Part shown: piece by piece, positions 37,301 to 53,402 of the stretch
How the letters are laid out: each line of letters starts with the position of its first letter
Position numbering within the stretch: the stretch's first letter is position 1
Source: Purshia tridentata
Taxonomy: Eukaryota > Streptophyta > Magnoliopsida > Rosales > Rosaceae
Length of the DNA: 64,000 nt
Direction: 5' to 3'
NCBI GenBank assembly: GCA_003254885.1
Contig: QANT01005260.1
Coordinates: forward strand, 1 to 64,000
Translations under genes and position numbers: made by a program
The notes under the pieces: generated by a model
Databases searched by the model: none
What the model was told of the DNA's origin: nothing
Seen by the model: only the letters and a program-made list of their open reading frames with translations

Positions 37301-39430
37301 GAAAGAGCATCTACATGTATTTGGAGATAAGTTAATAGCCATGACACGTGGCTCCTCCATAATTGATTTGGAATCACAAGACAATATGTGCATGGATTGG
37401 TACGATCGATGAATGAATGATGTGTACTAGTCTACTAGACCTTTACATGATTGAAGTTTTTTTATTTGGAATCGTCCCGTTTAGTTTAGTAAATAATATA
37501 TGGTATGGAACTTTTAATTATTGGAGAGAATATAATTTGGAATCGTCCCGTTTAGTTTAGTAAATAATATCCAATCTCTTTTTTTGTTGAAGTAGATTCT
37601 GAACCACAAGCTCTTAATGAAAACAAATAGATTATCATGAACCTCAATGGTATGGAACTTTTAATTATTGGAGAGAATATAAAAATGTTCTATACATACA
37701 TATGCTTAATGCCAAATGAAATGTCAAATAAATTTGCTCTTAATTGGCCTCTTGTACGTCTTAAGTGAAGCATATTTTGTTTTGGGAGGATCCAGTGAAT
37801 GATATGGCCATATATATATAGGACAAGAAGAAAGAGATAAGTCCAATTATAATTCTGAAATTATTGTCAATGATGTCCTGCTGGATCATATATCACACTG
37901 GTGGGGGCTGAAGGCTGGGTCATAAATAGACACTAAAATTGAAATACAACTACCTTTCCTTGAAGTTGTCATCTAGTGGACTCAGGCTCACTCACCAGTA
38001 CGTGCCCATTTAGTCTAAGCAATCAAATGTTTCTTAATTGGGTTGTTGCTCTATATATATATATCATATATGATATTTATATATAGAGTAAGTTGCTTTG
38101 CTAAATTATTGACTATTAATATAGTATGTATAATATTTAACAAAAAAATTAAAGAAAAACGTTTCTTGAAATTGTTAAATTGTGTCTCTATATAATTTAA
38201 TTATTTGTATTAAACAAAATAATGTTGGTTAAAATATAACAACTTCTTAATATATTGACTAGTATTCTTAATGTAAAGGACTACTTAGATAGTTTCAATT
38301 ATTTTACTATATATATTAATGCTTCACATAGAACTCACGCACTGTAGTTTTTTGTAAATGAAAATTTTGAAAATTTAATTCTTTAATTTAAAGATTTTTA
38401 GCCCTTTACTTTTTGGAATTAAAATTTTTAAAAATCATTGAGTAGTACTCAAACTCCTATTGAGAAATGCTTAAACCTCTTTGAATAGTACGTGCTCAAA
38501 CTTTGTCGATTAAGTAATACTTGTGGGGGTTCAAACACTTCAAAATGGGAGATCGATCACATCCTACTCAAAATTTTAAATTTTAAATTCTAAAATTGAA
38601 AATTAAAAATCTTTAATAAACACAAAAAGTAGTTAATTAGTTTTCAAAAATGTTCAAAATAGATCCTTGGCTCCCATTATATATATAAAAGTTGCATGTG
38701 TCACATCATACATTGTATCGATCATACTATTCAAATATTTATAATGTGAGATATATATACATTAAACGTGGCCATTCTATGTCACGAGAAAAGTATATAT
38801 ATTTCAAATATTGAAATTTAATGAGATTAATGGTGGTTGTTATTGTTGTTGAAGCCTTGATATGTCTATATTGACTTGTTACGTACTTGTGAGTCGTGAC
38901 TGAGGTGTGCTGAAAAGGAAAAAGAATACAAGATAGTTTTCTGCAGCCGGTGTGCAAATTCTGACCGCCAAATTAGTCTGATTGGTATCGATCTAAGCCA
39001 TTTATTTATTAGGCGGCAATAGCATGTCGTCGTGTGCACATACCCTCTCTGCCTGCGCATTACTCGCATGCATGGAGACCATCCTCCTTTCGGTGGCAGT
39101 CGACCAATATTAATCACAACCTTTTTCAAGTATTAAATATACTTGTCTCACAAGAGACAAAGTTGAATATATCTCCTTTTTAAATTACAAACCACGTTTA
39201 AATATAATTAAATTTCACACATGTTATTTGTTTACGTGAGTAAATTTGAAGAGTCAAAAAATATAATATTGACAATTTAACGTAAAACGCATGAAAAATC
39301 ATTGTTTTTTGAGATAGCTTGGGCAATTTCTTCAACATCTATTAGTGAAGATTAATTAGGAGACATAATAGTCTAGTAAAGCTGATTTTTCTTTCTGGTT
39401 CTATTTTAATGAATTAGTTTATAGGATTAC
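34302..39430. other. Long AT-rich spacer upstream of SQE copy B
   Basis: About 5 kb without a credible gene; all open frames are short and made of AT-rich sequence. Contents I can name are an AAAACCATGGG ... CAAGTCAGCAT block (36326-36484) shared with the spacer upstream of SQE copy A, interleaved direct repeats at 37466-37681, an AT-rich hairpin at about 38050-38095, and TG/TA simple repeats such as (GT)n at about 36990-37003. Confidence 0.5.
37466..37681. repeat. Two interleaved direct repeats
   Basis: Repeat A (GGAATCGTCCCGTTTAGTTT and following, about 33 bases) occurs at about 37466-37498 and 37537-37569. Repeat B (GGTATGGAACTTTTAATTAT and following, about 33 bases) occurs at about 37501-37533 and 37648-37680. 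The order is A-B-A-B, meaning a longer block duplicated with an extra 80 or so bases inserted in the second copy. Confidence 0.9.
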
Positions 39431-39520
39431 TTAGGAGGGGCATTGTATAAGATGATGGCTTGGACACAAAGATACATCAATCTCAGCACTCTGACCAAAA
39501 CAATGCTAGCTGCACTGAAT
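39431..39520 (-). pseudogene. Possible remnant of a third squalene epoxidase (last exon)
   Basis: Read on the minus strand, this stretch starts after a CAG and can be laid against the last exon of SQE copy A. Shared islands include TGCTGAG, ATGT-TCTT, TGTG-CC, GCCATCAT and GC-CCTCCT in the same order. It no longer keeps the SQE reading frame. It lies at the position where the next gene of the tandem array would end. Assignment is by eye on short sequence and could be chance. Confidence 0.3.
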
Positions 39521-40433
39521 GTTGTTACAAAGAAGGTTCTATCTATACATAAGAATGCTGTTATACAAAGAAGGTTCTATATGTACATAAGCTTGATATG
39601 CTAATTTGGTGTCAAATAAAGAATCAGAGATTAATTCCCATCTTCATCAAGATTGATATATGCGAGATTTCCTTTTTAAGAACATAAGGACACAATTCCT
39701 CATTTGGGTCTCCATATTTGAAGTATATGACTCAGTCTCTTTACATACATTGGGTCAATATGTATTCCAAAATCTGAGTATCAGTTTATTATCAATTTAC
39801 TTGAGAAGTTCACTATAGATTCGTTTGCTTAATTTAGAAAGTTCTCAGACCAAGATATATAGCGTGTGTTTGGAAATTTGATATATTATGCTTTCAAGAT
39901 TCAACACATGACAAAACTTCATGCTTACAAGTTACATCCGATTGCCCTCCCTTCCTTCAAGTTTTGTTTAAGTTGAGTACAAGTACAAGACCTCTTAAGG
40001 AGTGTAAAGACTTTGGGCCTTGCAAATGAAAGACAAGAGAACCTTGCATCTGCCCAAAGCAGAAGTAAAATGGTTGGGCTTCCACATAGGAATGAATGAA
40101 TGAGTAATTCTAAAAGAATCCCACAGTTTGCTTTTCAAACCCCACACAAAAATTATATTCCTTAATCTTCCAATCTTCCACTTTTACCCTTAACTATAAA
40201 ACAATGCTTAATACCTAACATGCCCTCTCAAATATGACTCGTGTGTCAAATTACCTCCAAATTAATTAAATATTTAGTAAATTAAGCCATTATATTTTTA
40301 AAACTAGGTCAATCTAAGCTAATTTTCTAAAATTTTATCAAAATTTTCATTTAAAAAATGTCATGTGCAGTTCGAACGAGGACAAATAGACAATTCACAC
40401 CTTAAACCTAACCAACACCAACTGGAGACACCA

Positions 40434-40460
40434 TCTCTCTCTCTCTCTCTCTCTCTCTAG
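40434..40460. repeat. (CT)n microsatellite in possible transposon remnant
   Basis: CT run of about 26 bases; the minus-strand frame covering it reads as Arg-Glu repeats, which is why an open frame appears there. Confidence 0.95.
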
Positions 40461-41154
40461 CCGGAGTAGAGAAGCCGGCGATGATGCACCTTCAAACTCC
40501 GCGCTATAAGAATGGGGTGGTGTACCTACAAAAGGTACTTTGATGCCTAAGTTAATTGAATGCTGTAATAAGTGTGCAAACTCTAAAATTTTATTGCGTA
40601 CCTCAATTTGAAGCATGATTCCTTTATTTATACTTGGCTCATTCTTGAAGCCCAAGCACCATGATCTCTATGATGGGTTAGTGGCCATGTTCTTGTCCCT
40701 CCTTCTGGGATCACCCACGTGGCGGACCACATGCTTGGGCATGACGCACTTTCACGTGTACCGACTTCATGCATGTTTATATACCTACGTTATTGCGTTA
40801 CCTCTACACGTAACAAGCGTTCATGCATTGTGTTATATACGATATACACACCCAATTAATTAAAAAGATCATGATCAAAATAGTGGGCTTGGGCCTGACC
40901 CTCACATAACAGCCTAGTCCCAACTGGCCCCCGCTAGATCTGAAAGTTGGTTGGGCACTTGAGGTAATATCGCGCCGCGAAGCGAAGACCGAATGACGAA
41001 AAAGCCCCTGAGAAGCCGTTTCACTGACCTCCTTGTCCGAAAATCAGAACCTTTCCCAACGGCTACTTACAGACACCCAATTTAAAACTTGCAACATTAC
41101 ATACTCTACCTCCATTCCTAATCCAAAGTCACTCCCCTGTTACTCAACCAACGC

Positions 41155-41157
<3 letters not shown>

Positions 41158-41197
<40 letters not shown>
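41158..41197. repeat. (CT)n microsatellite in leader of KEN-box gene
   Basis: A perfect CT run of about 39 bases that ends 15 bases before the start codon at 41212. This position, in the 5' untranslated region, makes its length potentially relevant to expression. Confidence 0.95.
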
Positions 41198-41199
<2 letters not shown>

Positions 41200-41211
41200 T
41201 CTGTGTGGAAA

Positions 41212-44200
41212 ATGGAGGAAGAACCTCAGTCTGTTCAGATCAACGGCCAGGAAGGCGGGGACGAGTTCTACGAGGAGATCGAGGCGCCCAAGTTCGTGGA
41301 CTTCACCACACCCGATCACTACGACCCGGACGACCGTTACTGGTTCTGCATGCGCGTAGGTTTGTCTCACTCTAACCCAGTAACCCAGAAGTTCATGTTT
41401 ACTTTATTTACTGATAAGAAGCTCCTGCTTTAAATTTAAGCTTGAAAATGTAGTTCATTTCTATGTTGAGACTTGAGACTCTCTTGAGGGGATGATAAGT
41501 AGGGAAATTAAGTGATGATTCTTTAGGAAATGGAAAAAATCAACTGAAATATCATTAATTGAGTTGAGCCTGTTGTTGACATGGTATGTGAATTTCTCAG
41601 AATCACTGATAGGCCGAAGCTTAATGATACAAGTAAAAATATGTGCTGTTCTTAGCCCCTGGCCTCTATCTGCCTTTTTTCCAGAACCCCTTTTCTTGTT
41701 TGGTAATGAATTTTTTACTATTTCGGTGTTTGCTTTGTAGGGTGTGATCGGAAGCATGAAGAAGAATTAGACCCTGAAGCAGTTTACAAAGACTTTGTTC
41801 TTCGGGTGAGTTGTAAGCTTTGGTTTTCTTTGAGTTGGCATCACATAATTCACTTTGTTTAGATATGGCACCACATAATTTGCTTTGTTTACAGGTCATG
41901 GCAGCGAGAAGTCCAAATGTACGACGAAGGAAGGCACCAAGGTATATATATGCAAAGCTTTCAATGATTCAATTCAATTCCTCTTCATAGTCTTGTAATT
42001 AGACTTATAATAATCAACCATTTTCTTTTTTATTTGTTATGTTACTATGTACTAGTTTGAAATGCCCCCTTACAGCTCCTGCAAAATCTTCCAAGCCTAG
42101 AGTATCAAGGTTGGCCCTGATTTCTTCAGTCTCTCATAAGTTAGTTCATGCCAATGATAGGGCCAGACCTGTTCATAAGATCAGTGCAACCCCAAATGTT
42201 AAGGCAAAGCAACCATCTGCAGTAGCCAAGGCTCTCACTACTCCAAGGAACAGAAACCCCATCTCAAATCCGGATACATTTCAAAGTGTTCGGAACCCCA
42301 AGCCAAAAAATCTTGTGGTGCCAAAGAATAGGGTGGTGGCAAAATCTCTGGTCTTTCACTCTCCAAAGAAGGCTGTGAGAACCAAGGTTTCAGTGGAATT
42401 TGGTAGTCCTATGAGAAAACTTTGTGCAGCCATGAAGAAACTTGATATCACCCATGGAAAGAAGCAACATGTATTCGGGTATAACAAGCCATTACCTGTC
42501 GATGCTTCGAGAAAGCAATTTAGAGGGCGAGAGGTTAAAAGCCGGGTGTTTGATTCATTGCATTCTCACAATCGTAAGGGTCAGGAGGCCAAATCCGTGA
42601 AGAAAAAGAACAAGGTAAAAGACTTAAAGCAGTGTTGTGATCCTGTGCCTCATGAAGGGGTTGATAATGATTCTAGTCACATGGAGGTTGATGAAAAATC
42701 AAGGAAGGGTTCTGTAAAAGGGTTCTCCACCTCTGTTACTCCTAAGAGTGGTGAAGTAAATGTTGATGATAAGGAAAACATTTACTTATCAAGTTCTGAA
42801 GAGAGGGATTCAGAAGAGAATGATGATAAGGAAAATGCCAATGATAGAAATGGCCATGATGAGAGAACAAAGTCAAGTTCAGAGATGGGGAACACCCATG
42901 AAGAGATGGAGAGTGATGACAACAAAGAAAATCCCGCTTTGGCCTCTTACAACACCGAAAATGAGAATGAGGACATAGAAAGTGATGATAAAGAAAATAA
43001 TAAGATCTCTGATGATAACAGGTATGGACTTGTGCATCCTTACTTCTCAGTTTTCTACAAGTATTATTTTCTTAGGCCTTGAATGTAATGACATTTTGTC
43101 AAATGATTACAGAGCAATGAATTGTAATGGTCACTCCAAGAGTACCAATCTTGGCAAGCATGATGCTTCTAAGAACTCACAAAAGGTAGCTTCTTAACAC
43201 CCCCTTCAAAATCATACAATACTCTCATATCTTCTAGTGTCCTATCAGCTTTTGTTAATCATTTCTCCTCAAGGTTTTTGATGCCTGCGAACACTTGAAC
43301 AATGATGCAGATTAATCAAGTAGATAAGGTTCTGAAAGAGAACTCCACACCAGCTGCCACCATTGCTCATGGGGTGAAGTATAGGAAACCAAAGCCGACA
43401 AATCCCAAGCCTTTTAGGTTTAGAACTGATGTATGTGAAACCTTTTCTGATCAGTTTCTATAAGAAAGATTAATGACATCAAGGCTATATCTGATATGAT
43501 TTGAGCTTATTTCAGGAAAGAGGGATGCTTAAGGAAGCAAATTCAGAGAAAAAAGTTCATGCACCTCTGAAGGAAATCACATTAGTAAGGCTCCCAGGGG
43601 CAAAGCCAATAAAAAGGCATCACAACTTGATAGAGGTAAGTCTCTTAGTTAAACATTTTTTCCCCTTCCATCATGTCATGAATAAAGCTCTAGACTAATA
43701 CATCCATTTCTGATAGACAAATAAAAACTGCCTTGTACAAAGTGAACCTGAGAATGATAACCATGGAAGCTGTGAGAAGATATTAGACAGAAAAACACGA
43801 CTAGATCAAAATGTAAGTCTATCTTGTCTTAGGGAAGATGAAACCAGATTACTCTTGAAGTTCCTTACATAGAGATTAACTGAGTTTTATGGTATATTAT
43901 GCAGGGAAGGGTGGGAGCTACATGCTTGGAGACTTCAAAAGGAGACTTTGAACGAAAATTATCTGTGATGACTTCACAAAGAAGTAATGTTTCTACATGC
44001 CAAAAAGCCAGCCTTGTTACTTCTCAAAATGAAAATGGCCAGGACAGAGTACAAAAATCAGAGAAGGAAAGGACTAAATCACCAATGGTGCAGCAAAAAA
44101 TTGTGAGACTGAGAGGGTGAGTAGTAACATCTGGCATTTATTATCTTGAATGACAAAGGATGCATGTATGTTAGCCAAACTAAATCATACTTGCCTTGTC

Positions 44201-44488
44201 TTGTGTAGGGTTGATTCAAGTAGGAAGAAGGCAATGGTTTCCTCCAAGACACCTGTCAAACTCAGTGTAATAAAGGAGACCTCAACGACAAATATAAGAA
44301 ACAAGAAAGCAGCAAAACCATGTGGTGCTTCTTCCGCAACCAAAACTTCTGCTTGTACTCCTCCCAGATCATTGTCTCGGGGAAGAAGGCCTGCAACCAT
44401 TCCAAAGGAGCCACATTTTCATAGTATCCATGTACCGAAGAGCTGTACAAGGCTGCACAAGGAAAATGACTTAGTTCAAGCCCAATAA
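41212..44488 (+). CDS. Plant-specific basic protein with four KEN boxes
   Basis: Ten exons joined in frame: 41212-41359, 41741-41805, 41895-41941, 42056-43021, 43113-43185, 43311-43430, 43516-43635, 43717-43812, 43905-44116 and 44209-44488, for 708 residues. The acidic N-terminus (about 1-85) contains FVDFTTPDHYDPDDRYWFC, CDRKHEEELDPEAVY and VMAARSPNVRRR, which looks like a conserved plant module. The rest is low-complexity and basic, rich in Ser/Lys/Pro, with an acidic patch at about 320-405. That patch carries four KEN motifs, at residues 326, 345, 377 and 399, each in a D/N-rich context. KEN is the recognition motif for APC/C-dependent degradation, so a cell-cycle-regulated nuclear or microtubule protein is an inference. 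I cannot name the protein. Confidence 0.8.
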
Positions 44489-45286
44489 TATCATTGGATA
44501 TCTTGTTGTTATTCAATAATATCATTGAATTTATTGGCTTGATTAAATTTTTTGTGGTTTTTAGGCTTTTGGGAACTGTTTATTTTTGTATTGTAACATG
44601 AAAGAGGATTGAGTTGCATTTAGGAAGACAATATATTTGATCATTTTCCCCATTGTATGTTGAAACTTCATGACAAGGACATGCTTGGCAAAATATTTTT
44701 TCCCATTCAATCCATGGGTGTTAAGCCCTCAGGACTACCCTCAGCTAAAAATAATCTGTGCACCTGGGGCGTGCTTCCCATTTAATAATGTATATTTCTT
44801 TTTTAAAATAAAGAGAGGATAAAGATGAGAAATATTTAGTTTTGTGTCTAACAAACACCTCATCAACATAAAGTAAAACTCATTAGTAAGGCTTTGGTAA
44901 TTTGTTAGAGAGAGAATAAGTATGATAAAAATAAATAACAGATTTACCCTAGAGGGGCTGCCGTCATTATTTGAAAACATTTTTTTTTTCTTGTTTGTCG
45001 TAGTACTTGGTTTATTTTTTTTACTATTCAAATGCTCAAGATATTTCAAGGAGAAGGGTAAAACCGTAAAAGGGGAGGACAAAGTTTTTACAAGTGACAC
45101 ATGCTCAACACATTGGTATTCTCTATAACATATATTGATTTTTTATTTCAGAAGTTTGCGTCCATGAACATGTTCCCTACTATGTTTCGCCCTTGAACAT
45201 GCATTCACATTTTCTGATTGTAGTTTGCGCCCACCACAGGGGAAGACTGTTGATTATTCTCAGATATGCAATCTATCTTTGTCTTC
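44489..45286. other. Spacer between convergent genes
   Basis: 3' flanks of the KEN-box gene and of proline iminopeptidase. AATATCATT(G) words at about 44487-44526 repeat near the 3' end of the first gene. There is no gene, RNA or mobile element that I can support. Confidence 0.6.
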
Positions 45287-49062
<3,776 letters not shown>

Positions 49063-49334
49063 TTCCTGTTACTTCTGAGCTAGGTAGCATTTGGTGTTAT
49101 TACGAATTAATCCAAATTAAAATGGAAAAAGAATTACAGAATAAAAACAAAATGGAATCCAAATTAAAATATAGTGGAAATAAAATGGAATCTAAATTAA
49201 AAATCCAAATTCGAAATAAATATTACACTAGTGATCATAATTCATAGTCCATGATGAAAAAAGTCCCTTTATTTGCATTTCAAAAGTAGCTATTATTAAA
49301 TATAAATTTTTGCATGTGGTGTATAAATTAAATA

Positions 49335-50266
49335 GGGTTAAATACGTTTTTAGTCATTGTGTTTTACTCCAAAAATAAATTTGGTCATCGTGATTTCAAA
49401 ATTCTAATTTTAGTCCTTGAGTTTTACTCCAAAAACAAATTTGGTCCTCGTAGTTTCAAAATTTCAATTTTGGTCCTTGGGTTTTTGTCCATTTCTAATT
49501 TTGATCTTTGAGTTTTTGTCCATTTGCAATTTTCATCCTTAAATATTTATATATGTTTTTTTTGACCTTTTTTAAATAGAATTTTTTTTAAAAAGAAATT
49601 ATTCTTCCTACAAAAGAATTAGTGGGGGTAAATGAGTTGCTAAAAATAAGGAGAGGTGTAATTTTTTATTTCATTTTATTTTTCAATTCTAATTATTCTA
49701 TTTTATTATTTTACTCTCAAAATATTAAGTTGTTTGATTTTAATCTTTTAATTAACAAAAGGCAATGTTGGATTTTTGAATGTTTAACCTTCCTCTTCAT
49801 TCTCCCGTTATATATACTAGTCTCTTGCCACGAGTGTTGCGTGTTTTTTAAATATTTATTTGTCTTAAAATAATAGTTGTGTGATATTTAATTAAAAATT
49901 TTAAAAATTTATTTGTCTTACAATAATAGTTGTGTGGAAGTGAGTTGCTAAAAATAAGGGTGTAATACTATTTTTTTGTTTTTTTTAATTTTAATTATTC
50001 TATTTTACATTTTTGTCTTTTATTAATAAATAATATTATGAATACTTATTTTTTAAGTGGGGTATTTTTGAAATTCATAAATTTAACCATTTTACTCTTC
50101 TTCTAGCTTTATATATATAGATAAATACATGTAATTTGCAAAATACCACTGAAGGACCAAAATTGTTAATGAACGAAAACCCAATGATCAAAATTAGAAT
50201 TTTGAAACCACAAGGACCAAATTTGTTTTTCGTGTAAAACACAAGGACCAAAAATGTAATTAACCC
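49335..50266. mobile_element. Non-autonomous DNA transposon with long terminal inverted repeats
   Basis: The left end reads GGGTTAAATACGTTTTTAGTC and the right end, reversed, GGGTTAATTACATTTTTGGTCC. The inverted similarity continues inward for more than 100 bases through words such as AAATTTGGTCCT and TTTCAAAATT. The interior (about 49560-50130) is AT-rich, contains two related blocks with GAGTTGCTAAAAATAAGG (about 49632 and 49941), and has no transposase frame. I could not identify a clear target-site duplication, so the superfamily (Mutator-like is plausible) is open. Confidence 0.75.
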
Positions 50267-51727
50267 ATGTATTATTACAGGCTAGCTACAATATTCATAA
50301 TGTGAAAGTTATATATATAGTAGGAATTTGTATGTCAAACTAATAGGACTCATACTAAAGCGTAATTTCGTAGTTCCACAAGTTATAAAGGTATTCGTAC
50401 AATATTCAGTAGATAGAGCATATTGTGTCATATTAAAATTATAATTAACCATGTATAAGCACTTATAAGAATATTTCTCGTATTTTTTTCTCATCGTCAA
50501 TTAATGTGAAGTTAAATGGTTTAATTTGTACTATAAAACTTTCCCAGTACAGGGTCAAATTGTTATGATCAAATGTTCCATGCCATGGAGACTAAAAAGT
50601 GTAATATATGCATGCGATCGCTAATCAGTTGCACCTTTTTTTGTTGATCGATGCAAGGTGTCCGTGAGTGAAAGCGATCAATGAAGCATCAACTAGAAAA
50701 AGGTGAGGAAATTTTTAATATGAACCACATGCATGGGCTCCCCTTGCTGGGATATTAAGATTAATTTTTAGTTGTGCTTCACAAAAATCACCTGCTAAGT
50801 TGCTTTCTTGTTTACTTTTGGCCTGATCTATGGTTAGATATGAGAGATTAATTCATGGCCACAATAATTTTGAGATGACAAGCTTAGAGGACCCATGCAT
50901 GGATGCATATTGCATTGTGTGGTCTGCAAACCATATCAACAATAAGAATAATTTCTCAATCAGATTCATCGATATATTAATTACTATTCCCCAATATGTC
51001 AAAATTCATGAATAACATGCATATCGATCCCCCAACATCAGTTGTTACGAGTGTTGGTCCACCAACGTACATACGTAAGAAACCGAATGTTTCTTTTTGA
51101 CAATTCCTGAATCCACTAACATGCCCAAGACACCGACTTGAATATATTGAAAGTCTATAAAAATTATTCTTTGGAGGAAAGAAGAAGCAGCTAGAATATA
51201 TAGCTTTCAATTGGGTTTTTCTATGGATAAACCCGGCAGTTATTGTTGTTAACAAAATAATAGTGCTCTAAGTAGTTGACCTGGACTTGGCTTATATTAT
51301 CAGTAGGACAAGTTTAAATGACAAGCTGACTGTGCTGCCACGAACCCACCCCATCTGATAAGCATCTAAACCAATTCAGAATCTTTGAGGCCGGTTAATT
51401 ATTTCCCATTGTTTGTATCGTCTTCTTAATCGGTTGGATTAAAAAAACCCTCAATAACCTTTCAAAATTAATATACATGCAAGTTTCAAATGAAAGAGAC
51501 AAACTTAATTCATGTGTTTAAATTTCAAACTTGAGGTCGACTGATAAGAGAGGACCTGTAAGGCAATGATGCATCATTCAGTCTCTGTCTGATCAAAAGA
51601 CAAGTAATGCTCGATCGCTGTGAAAGAAAGTGGAAATAAGTTGGGATTATGATAAATTAAAGAGTTTATAATTGATTTCCAATATAATCAATAAATTAAT
51701 TAATGATGTCTGGATGATTAATATAAG

Positions 51728-52250
51728 GCTGCTTGAGCTCCTTTTGACTTGGGTTGAGCGACCTGAACTCCTTTTGAGTTGGGTTGTGCCAACTTATAAA
51801 ATAAGGTGATGTGAGTCACTAATCATTAGTAAAATAAATAAAGTAAGAATACAATATAAGAAAAGAAAGCACCTAACGAAAATACCAAACTAAATTACCG
51901 GAAGATTAAAGTACTTCAAGAAAACACCTAAATAAAATTCCATTAATAAACTACTTAATAAAATACAAATAAAATTACCAAAACAAATTAATATAGCCAA
52001 ACAAATTACCAAAACAAATTAATGTACCCACAAAAATTACCTAAAGGAAATGAAGTACTTAAAATAAAGTACCTATAGAAATTACCTAAAGGAAGTATAA
52101 TTAATAGCTTTGTCATGATGGAAACGTTGCACATAATTGAAGAATGAAATGATCGAATAGCTTTGTATTCAATTATCCAAGAGAAGAATGGAATGTTCGA
52201 GTATAGCTTTGTCATCCTTTCTTGACAAAGATTGATGGAAACGTTGCATA
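51728..52250. repeat. Cluster of short direct repeats
   Basis: GAGCTCCTTTTGACTTGGGTTG at 51737 is repeated with changes at about 51768. Further on, ACAAATTACCAAAACAAATTAAT, ATTACCTAAAGGAA and GATGGAAACGTTGCA each occur twice between 51975 and 52250. The arrangement suggests local slippage or a decayed repeat element. Confidence 0.7.
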
Positions 52251-53030
52251 TAAATTAAGAACATAATTGAATTCAAAAGAAACATGCAACAGGTTTAATT
52301 TATCATTGTCCAATCCAAACCATGGGTTCATAATGAAAACGGTAGAAAAATATATAAAAAATATTTCACACTTTCAAGTTCTCACGCATTAATTAATGAC
52401 AGTGATTACATAGGACTCGTCGTCTCCTTGATTTTATAGAACTTTCCTTTGAACAAACACAAAATCACCTCTTTGTAAGGAAAAAACAACTTGTATGTTA
52501 CCATTTAGTGAATGATATTAGAACATAAAAGATGGCATGCATGCATGTGTCCAAGAAATAATAAAATTATATTAAATTTAGACATATGTTATCTTTGTAA
52601 TTTATTGCTCAGCACTGCCACGTGGTAGTCGCATACAAAATAAATGAAGCAAATGAAGATAGAAGGGAACATCAGCTAGGCTTGTGTTGAGCTGGCCTAC
52701 TCTTACTGGGCGCTTAATACTCCAATAGGGTATGGCCAACCAACCAAATCTCCAACAATGTTTAACCAATGATTGTCCCTAAATAAAGATGAAAAATTAT
52801 GACATTATTACATAAAAAGGAAATTTAATAATATAATTAAACCGCGTGCTAGGGAGAAGATTTAATGGATCTCGTAATATTGGTAGTAATCAAATTAAAT
52901 TTCAATTATCAACAATGGAATAGAGATAGCTTTTGTTTTGGCTTTATTGACAAAGATTTATAGTTGTCCCAATACCACGTATACATATGGAAAGGTGACG
53001 GAAAGACTAACATTAAATACATTATGGTAT

Positions 53031-53402
53031 GAGAAATGCTATGTGGCTTCTCCTTTGTTTTTTCTCTCTTTTTTTGTTCATTTGACAATTTAATTTTACG
53101 ATCAAAATTGTTCAATATCAAGATCATCATTTATAGATCAACTCTGTAAAAAATTATCCAAATCAAAAATCGTTTAGTCATCTAACTGTTATCAAATAAA
53201 TAGATGATTTTGGTAACAGTTAAATTCACCGTTAGTTATTTGACAACAGTTAGATAATTAAACGATTTTTAATTTAGATAACTTTTTACAGAGTTAATCT
53301 ATAAATGATGATCTTGACATTGAACGGTTCCGATCGTGAGATTAAATTGTCAAATGAACAAAAAAAAGAGAAGGCACAAAGAGAAGACACATAGCATTTC
53401 TC
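53031..53402. mobile_element. Mutator-like miniature element with 9-bp target duplication
   Basis: A fold-back element: the first about 165 bases (starting GAGAAATGCTATGTGGCTTC) and the last about 165 bases are inverted copies of each other with modest divergence, separated by only a short spacer. The element is flanked by perfect 9-base direct repeats TTATGGTAT (53022-53030 and 53403-53411). A 9-base duplication with long terminal inverted repeats is the hallmark of Mutator-like elements. There is no open frame, so it is non-autonomous. Matching arms include GTTCATTTGACAATTTAAT and AAGATCATCATTTATAGAT. Confidence 0.93.

Larger units (their letters stand above)
39521..41211. other. Spacer, possible transposon remnant, promoter of KEN-box gene
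   Basis: A 30-base direct repeat (TACAAAGAAGGTTCTAT) occurs at about 39533 and 39566. From about 40380 to 40915 there is a stretch less AT-rich than its neighbours. It has a CT microsatellite at 40434-40459 and an 86-codon minus-strand frame (40655-40398) with no recognised domain; it may be the rest of a transposable element. From about 40970 to 41211 is the promoter and leader of the next gene, ending in a long CT run. Confidence 0.4.

Noticed and set aside
40398-40655. 86-codon minus-strand frame with Arg-Glu repeats
   Set aside because: The tail is the CT microsatellite and there is no domain; noted only as part of a possible transposon remnant.
53031-53402. Precursor of a microRNA, because of the long hairpin
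   Set aside because: The perfect 9-base flanking duplication and about 165-base terminal arms identify a transposon; a microRNA role cannot be shown from sequence alone.
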